The notes under the pieces were generated by a model that saw only the letters and a program-made list of their open reading frames with translations, was not told the DNA's origin and made no database searches. A stretch of DNA of 64,000 nt from Arcuatula senhousia (Eukaryota > Mollusca > Bivalvia > Mytilida > Mytilidae). Position numbers and translations under genes: made by a program. The stretch lies in the NCBI GenBank assembly GCA_963971305.1, contig OZ020307.1, forward strand, positions 1 to 64,000. The letters are read 5' to 3'. Below, in pieces: positions 59,170-64,000 of this stretch. The number at the start of each line of letters is the position of its first letter. Positions within the stretch are counted from its first letter, which is position 1.

Positions 59170-62100
59170 TTTAATAAAGTCTAAGTTTGAAACATACTTA
59201 CCCCGTTCTTTGACTACTGTTTAAACATGATATTTAGACATCTGTGGTCTATTACCAAGAATGTGTGAAAGTTTCATCAAGATCCATTGACTGGTATAGA
59301 AGTACTTGCAGATGGAGCCTTGTCATCCAATCACATCATCATGGCCCATTCCCACCACTCCTCTTTTCCACATCATTATCACGTCATATTATCATTTCTG
59401 CGCAACTTTGCCCGTAAGTAAAAGTATGCGCGTGGACTTTTTTTTTTTTTTTTTTGGAATTTAGCTTCTGATTTTTTCCTTCCTTTTGCCCTTTCTCTTT
59501 CTTTCCTTTTTTGTTTCTTCCCTTTTTCGGAGATTCATGGTACACCTAACTCGAAAACGACACATCTCAGAAAGTTGCGGTTTTTTTGCATCGGATTACC
59601 CGTTAAAAAATACTGCCCCTACGGGGCGGATTTTTAAATTTCGTGACGATTGGAGTACGGGAACATGCCAAAATGAGCAACAATGGATGTCTGCAAAGTT
59701 GTCAAAATGGCAATCGTAACCCCAACCCTCCCAAAACAATTTTTTTCGAGTTTTTCATCCAAAAACTTAATACGAATCACTAATCGGTTTTCTTCTTCGA
59801 CCCTTCTGTTTCTCAATAAAAAAAGTCTTGAAAGAATAGCGAAAAACACGTTTTTCAAAGAAAAAATGAAGTTAGGGTTAAGGTTAAGGTTAAGGTTACT
59901 TTTTAACCTTAACCTTAACCTTAACCTTTAACCGCGGAGAGGGTTAGGGTATTTATACTACCTTGCAACTCAGTTGCAAGTTTTTATGTGACCAACTTTA
60001 AGTTTTCATTTTAACTTAACGATATAAACTGTTTATTTTCCACGGTTACGGTTAAAAAATTGAGGTTAAGGTTACTTTTTAACCTTAACCTTAACCTTAA
60101 CCTTTAACCGCGGAGAGGGTTAGGGTATTTTTACTACCTTGCAACTCAGTTGCAAGTTTTTATGGAATAATCTGTAAGTTTATATTACGACTTAATAATA
60201 CTCGCATCACATAAATCTTCAATTTAACAGATAATTACTAGGGTTAGGGTTAGGTTAGGGTTAAGGTTAGGGCTAGGATCTCATTTAATAAAGTCTAAGT
60301 TTGAAACATACTTACCCCGTTCTTTGACTACTGTTTAAACATGATATTTAGACATCTGTGGTCTATTACCAAGAATGTGTGAAAGTTTCATCAAGATCCA
60401 TTGACTGGTATAGAAGTACTTGCAGATGGAGCCTTGTCATCCAATCACATCATCATGGCCCATTCCCACCACTCCTCTTTTCCACATCATTATCACGTCA
60501 TATTATCATTTCTGCGCAACTTTGCCCGTAAGTAAAAGTATGCGCGTGGACTTGTTTTTTTGTTTTTTTTTTTGGAATTTAGCTTCTGATTTTTTCCTTC
60601 CTTTTGCCCTTTCTCTTTCTTTCCTTTTTTGTTTCTTCCCTTTTTCGGAGATTCATGGTACACCTAACTCGAAAACGACACATCTCAGAAAGTTGCGGTT
60701 TTTTGCATCGGATTACCCGTTAAAAAATACTGCCCCTACGGGGCGGATTTTTAAATTTCGTGACGATTGGAGTACGGGAACATGCCAAAATGAGCAACAA
60801 TGGATGTCTGCAAAGTTGTCAAAATGGCAATCGTAACCCCAACCCTCCCAAAACAATTTTTTTCGAGTTTTTCATCCAAAAACTTAATACGAATCACTAA
60901 TCGGTTTTCTTCTTCGACCCTTCTGTTTCTCAATAAAAAAAGTCTTGAAAGAATAGCGAAAAACACGTTTTTCAAAGAAAAAATGAAGTTAGGGTTAAGG
61001 TTAAGGTTAAGGTTACTTTTTAACCTTAACCTTAACCTTAACCTTTAACCGCGGAGAGGGTTAGGGTATTTATACTACCTTGCAACTCAGTTGCAAGTTT
61101 TTATGTGACCAACTTTAAGTTTTCATTTTAACTTAACGATATAAACTGTTTATTTTCCACGGTTACGGTTAAAAAATTGAGGTTAAGGTTACTTTTTAAC
61201 CTTAACCTTAACCTTAACCTTTAACCGCGGAGAGGGTTAGGGTATTTTTACTACCTTGCAACTCAGTTGCAAGTTTTTATGGAATAATCTGTAAGTTTAT
61301 ATTACGACTTAATAATACTCGCATCACATAAATCTTCAATTTAACAGATAATTACTAGGGTTAGGGTTAGGTTAGGGTTAAGGTTAGGGCTAGGATCTCA
61401 TTTAATAAAGTCTAAGTATGAAACATACTTACCCCGTTCTTTGACTACTGTTTAAACATGATATTTAGACATCTGTGGTCTATTACCAAGAATGTGTGAA
61501 AGTTTCATCAAGATCCATTGACTGGTATAGAAGTACTTGCAGATGGAGCCTTGTCATCCAATCACATCATCATGGCCCATTCCCACCACTCCTCTTTTCC
61601 ACATCATTATCACGTCATATTATCATTTCTGCGCAACTTTGCCCGTAAGTAAAAGTATGCGCGTGGACTTGTTTTTTTTTTTTTTTTGGAATTTAGCTTC
61701 TGATTTTTTCCTTCCTTTTGCCCTTTCTCTTTCTTTCCTTTTTTGTTTCTTCCCTTTTTCGGAGATTCATGGTACACCTAACTCGAAAACGACACATCTC
61801 AGAAAGTTGCGGTTTTTTTGCATCGGATTACCCGTTAAAAAATACTGCCCCTACGGGGCGGATTTTTAAATTTCGTGACGATTGGAGTACGGGAACATGC
61901 CAAAATGAGCAACAATGGATGTCTGCAAAGTTGTCAAAATGGCAATCGTAACCCCAACCCTCCCAAAACAATTTTTTTCGAGTTTTTCATCCAAAAACTT
62001 AATACGAATCACTAATCGGTTTTCTTCTTCGACCCTTCTGTTTCTCAATAAAAAAAGTCTTGAAAGAATAGCGAAAAACACGTTTTTCAAAGAAAAAATG

Positions 62101-64000
62101 AAGTTAGGGTTAAGGTTAAGGTTAAGGTTACTTTTTAACCTTAACCTTAACCTTAACCTTTAACCGCGGAGAGGGTTAGGGTATTTATACTACCTTGCAA
62201 CTCAGTTGCAAGTTTTTATGTGACCAACTTTAAGTTTTCATTTTAACTTAACGATATAAACTGTTTATTTTCCACGGTTACGGTTAAAAAATTGAGGTTA
62301 AGGTTACTTTTTAACCTTAACCTTAACCTTAACCTTTAACCGCGGAGAGGGTTAGGGTATTTTTACTACCTTGCAACTCAGTTGCAAGTTTTTATGGAAT
62401 AATCTGTAAGTTTATATTACGACTTAATAATACTCGCATCACATAAATCTTCAATTTAACAGATAATTACTAGGGTTAGGGTTAGGTTAGGGTTAAGGTT
62501 AGGGCTAGGATCTCATTTAATAAAGTCTAAGTTTGAAACATACTTACCCCGTTCTTTGACTACTGTTTAAACATGATATTTAGACATCTGTGGTCTATTA
62601 CCAAGAATGTGTGAAAGTTTCATCAAGATCCATTGACTGGTATAGAAGTACTTGCAGATGGAGCCTTGTCATCCAATCACATCATCATGGCCCATTCCCA
62701 CCACTCCTCTTTTCCACATCATTTTCACGTCATATTATCATTTCTGCGCAACTTTGCCCGTAAGTAAAAGTATGCGCGTGGACTTGTTTTTTTGTTGTTT
62801 TTTTTTGGAATTTAGCTTCTGATTTTTTCCTTCCTTTTGCCCTTTCTCTTTCTTTCCTTTTTTGTTTCTTCCCTTTTTCGGAGATTCATGGTACACCTAA
62901 CTCGAAAACGACACATCTCAGAAAGTTGCGGTTTTTTGCATCGGATTACCCGTTAAAAAATACTGCCCCTACGGGGCGGATTTTTAAATTTCGTGACGAT
63001 TGGAGTACGGGAACATGCCAAAATGAGCAACAATGGATGTCTGCAAAGTTGTCAAAATGGCAATCGTAACCCCAACCCTCCCAAAACAATTTTTTTCGAG
63101 TTTTTCATCCAAAAACTTAATACGAATCACTAATCGGTTTTCTTCTTCGACCCTTCTGTTTCTCAATAAAAAAAGTCTTGAAAGAATAGCGAAAAACACG
63201 TTTTTCAAAGAAAAAATGAAGTTAGGGTTAAGGTTAAGGTTAAGGTTACTTTTTAACCTTAACCTTAACCTTAACCTTTAACCGCGGAGAGGGTTAGGGT
63301 ATTTATACTACCTTGCAACTCAGTTGCAAGTTTTTATGTGACCAACTTTAAGTTTTCATTTTAACTTAACGATATAAACTGTTTATTTTCCACGGTTACG
63401 GTTAAAAAATTGAGGTTAAGGTTACTTTTTAACCTTAACCTTAACCTTAACCTTTAACCGCGGAGAGGGTTAGGGTATTTTTACTACCTTGCAACTCAGT
63501 TGCAAGTTTTTATGGAATAATCTGTAAGTTTATATTACGACTTAATAATACTCGCATCACATAAATCTTCAATTTAACAGATAATTACTAGGGTTAGGGT
63601 TAGGTTAGGGTTAAGGTTAGGGCTAGGATCTCATTTAATAAAGTCTAAGTATGAAACATACTTACCCCGTTCTTTGACTACTGTTTAAACATGATATTTA
63701 GACATCTGTGGTCTATTACCAAGAATGTGTGAAAGTTTCATCAAGATCCATTGACTGGTATAGAAGTACTTGCAGATGGAGCCTTGTCATCCAATCACAT
63801 CATCATGGCCCATTCCCACCACTCCTCTTTTCCACATCATTATCACGTCATATTATCATTTCTGCGCAACTTTGCCCGTAAGTAAAAGTATGCGCGTGGA
63901 CTTGTTTTTTGTTTTTTTTTTTTTGGAATTTAGCTTCTGATTTTTTCCTTCCTTTTGCCCTTTCTCTTTCTTTCCTTTTTTGTTTCTTCCCTTTTTCGGA
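59170..64000 (-). repeat. Inverted A-type array (A''), ~4.3 copies of a ~1116-bp unit
   Basis: The same A family reads on the minus strand, so telomeric tracts here are TTAGGG on the plus strand. Units start at 59170, 60284, 61401, 62516 and 63634 (partial at the window edge). They share most A' variants (GCAGACATCC, GCGAGTATT, CTTTCAAGAC) but have the full core hairpin (GCCCCTACGGGGC on this strand), like A and unlike forward A'. They also carry TTAGGGTTAAGGTTAGGGC where forward A' has only CCCTAACCC repeats. They are therefore a third subfamily, not a mirror copy of 57538-58680. T-tract lengths vary between units. Confidence 0.95.

Noticed and set aside
58681..59200. Ancient telomere-telomere chromosome fusion
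   Set aside because: A fusion gives TTAGGG followed by CCCTAA on one strand. Here the order is CCCTAA, spacer, TTAGGG, which is the opposite arrangement.
1..64000. tRNA, rRNA or histone gene clusters in the tandem units
   Set aside because: No cloverleaf, rRNA or histone sequence was recognised in any unit; the periodicity comes from satellites only.

Overview
The window is eukaryotic subtelomeric or telomere-associated DNA. I see no intact gene. Almost every base belongs to long tandem repeats that carry the vertebrate/metazoan-type telomeric hexamer (TTAGGG/CCCTAA) and its variants (TTAAGG, CCCTAAA). The only recognisable coding remnant is the last ~94 codons of a non-LTR retrotransposon reverse-transcriptase ORF (11289-11570), with its 3' UTR, AATAAA signal and poly(A) tail. 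TTAGGG telomeres, an AT-rich background, frequent 'TTATCTCCCTTT' motifs and a 'GTGAGTGAGTTGGTGTTTTACG' SINE-like stretch suggest a metazoan, most likely a mollusc and possibly a bivalve. The taxon is an inference from remembered motif style, not a proof.

Layout, left to right (families named here A-F): A array 1-8502 (7.5 copies of ~1127 bp); interstitial telomeric sequence (ITS) 8493-8599; B array 8600-11236 (1.45 copies of 1809 bp); ITS 11237-11286; LINE 3' fragment 11287-12176; D array 12177-24150 (10 copies of ~1190 bp, each with a CpG-rich island); F1 24151-26524; E0 26525-29716; D 29717-32660; F2 32661-35030; ITS 35031-35173; A' 35174-36479; ITS 36480-36677; E1 and E2 36678-42823; ITS 42824-42865; D 42864-46400; F3 46401-48673; ITS 48674-48705; E3 and E4 48706-55605; ITS 55606-55630; F4 55631-57390; ITS 57391-57537; A' 57538-58680; ITS 58681-58810; a unique 359-bp spacer 58811-59169; and an inverted A-type array 59170-64000 on the opposite strand. 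Telomeric tracts read CCCTAA on the + strand up to 58.8 kb and TTAGGG after it.

The families are related. A, B, D and E share a ~254-bp core containing a GCCCC-GTA-GGGGC hairpin. They also share an A-rich module, a 'TGAAACTTTCACACA' module or a 'GGGGTAAGTA' module in different combinations. E and F share a 3' end in which the palindrome GCGCATGCGC sits just before a TTAGGG/CCCTAA fold-back. Every telomeric tract between blocks has the same polarity. Its left side grows out of a repeat unit's own internal CCCTAA seed. Its right side abuts a unit cut at an arbitrary point, often with a few bases of microhomology. I infer repeated cycles of terminal breakage, telomere healing and capture of a new seed-bearing repeat, so the block order records the end's history (oldest near 58.8 kb, youngest at the left). 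Several elements look like candidate TERRA-type promoters: CpG islands in D, GCGCATGCGC next to telomeric repeats in E/F, and TATAAATA twice per A unit. Transcription cannot be seen from sequence alone.
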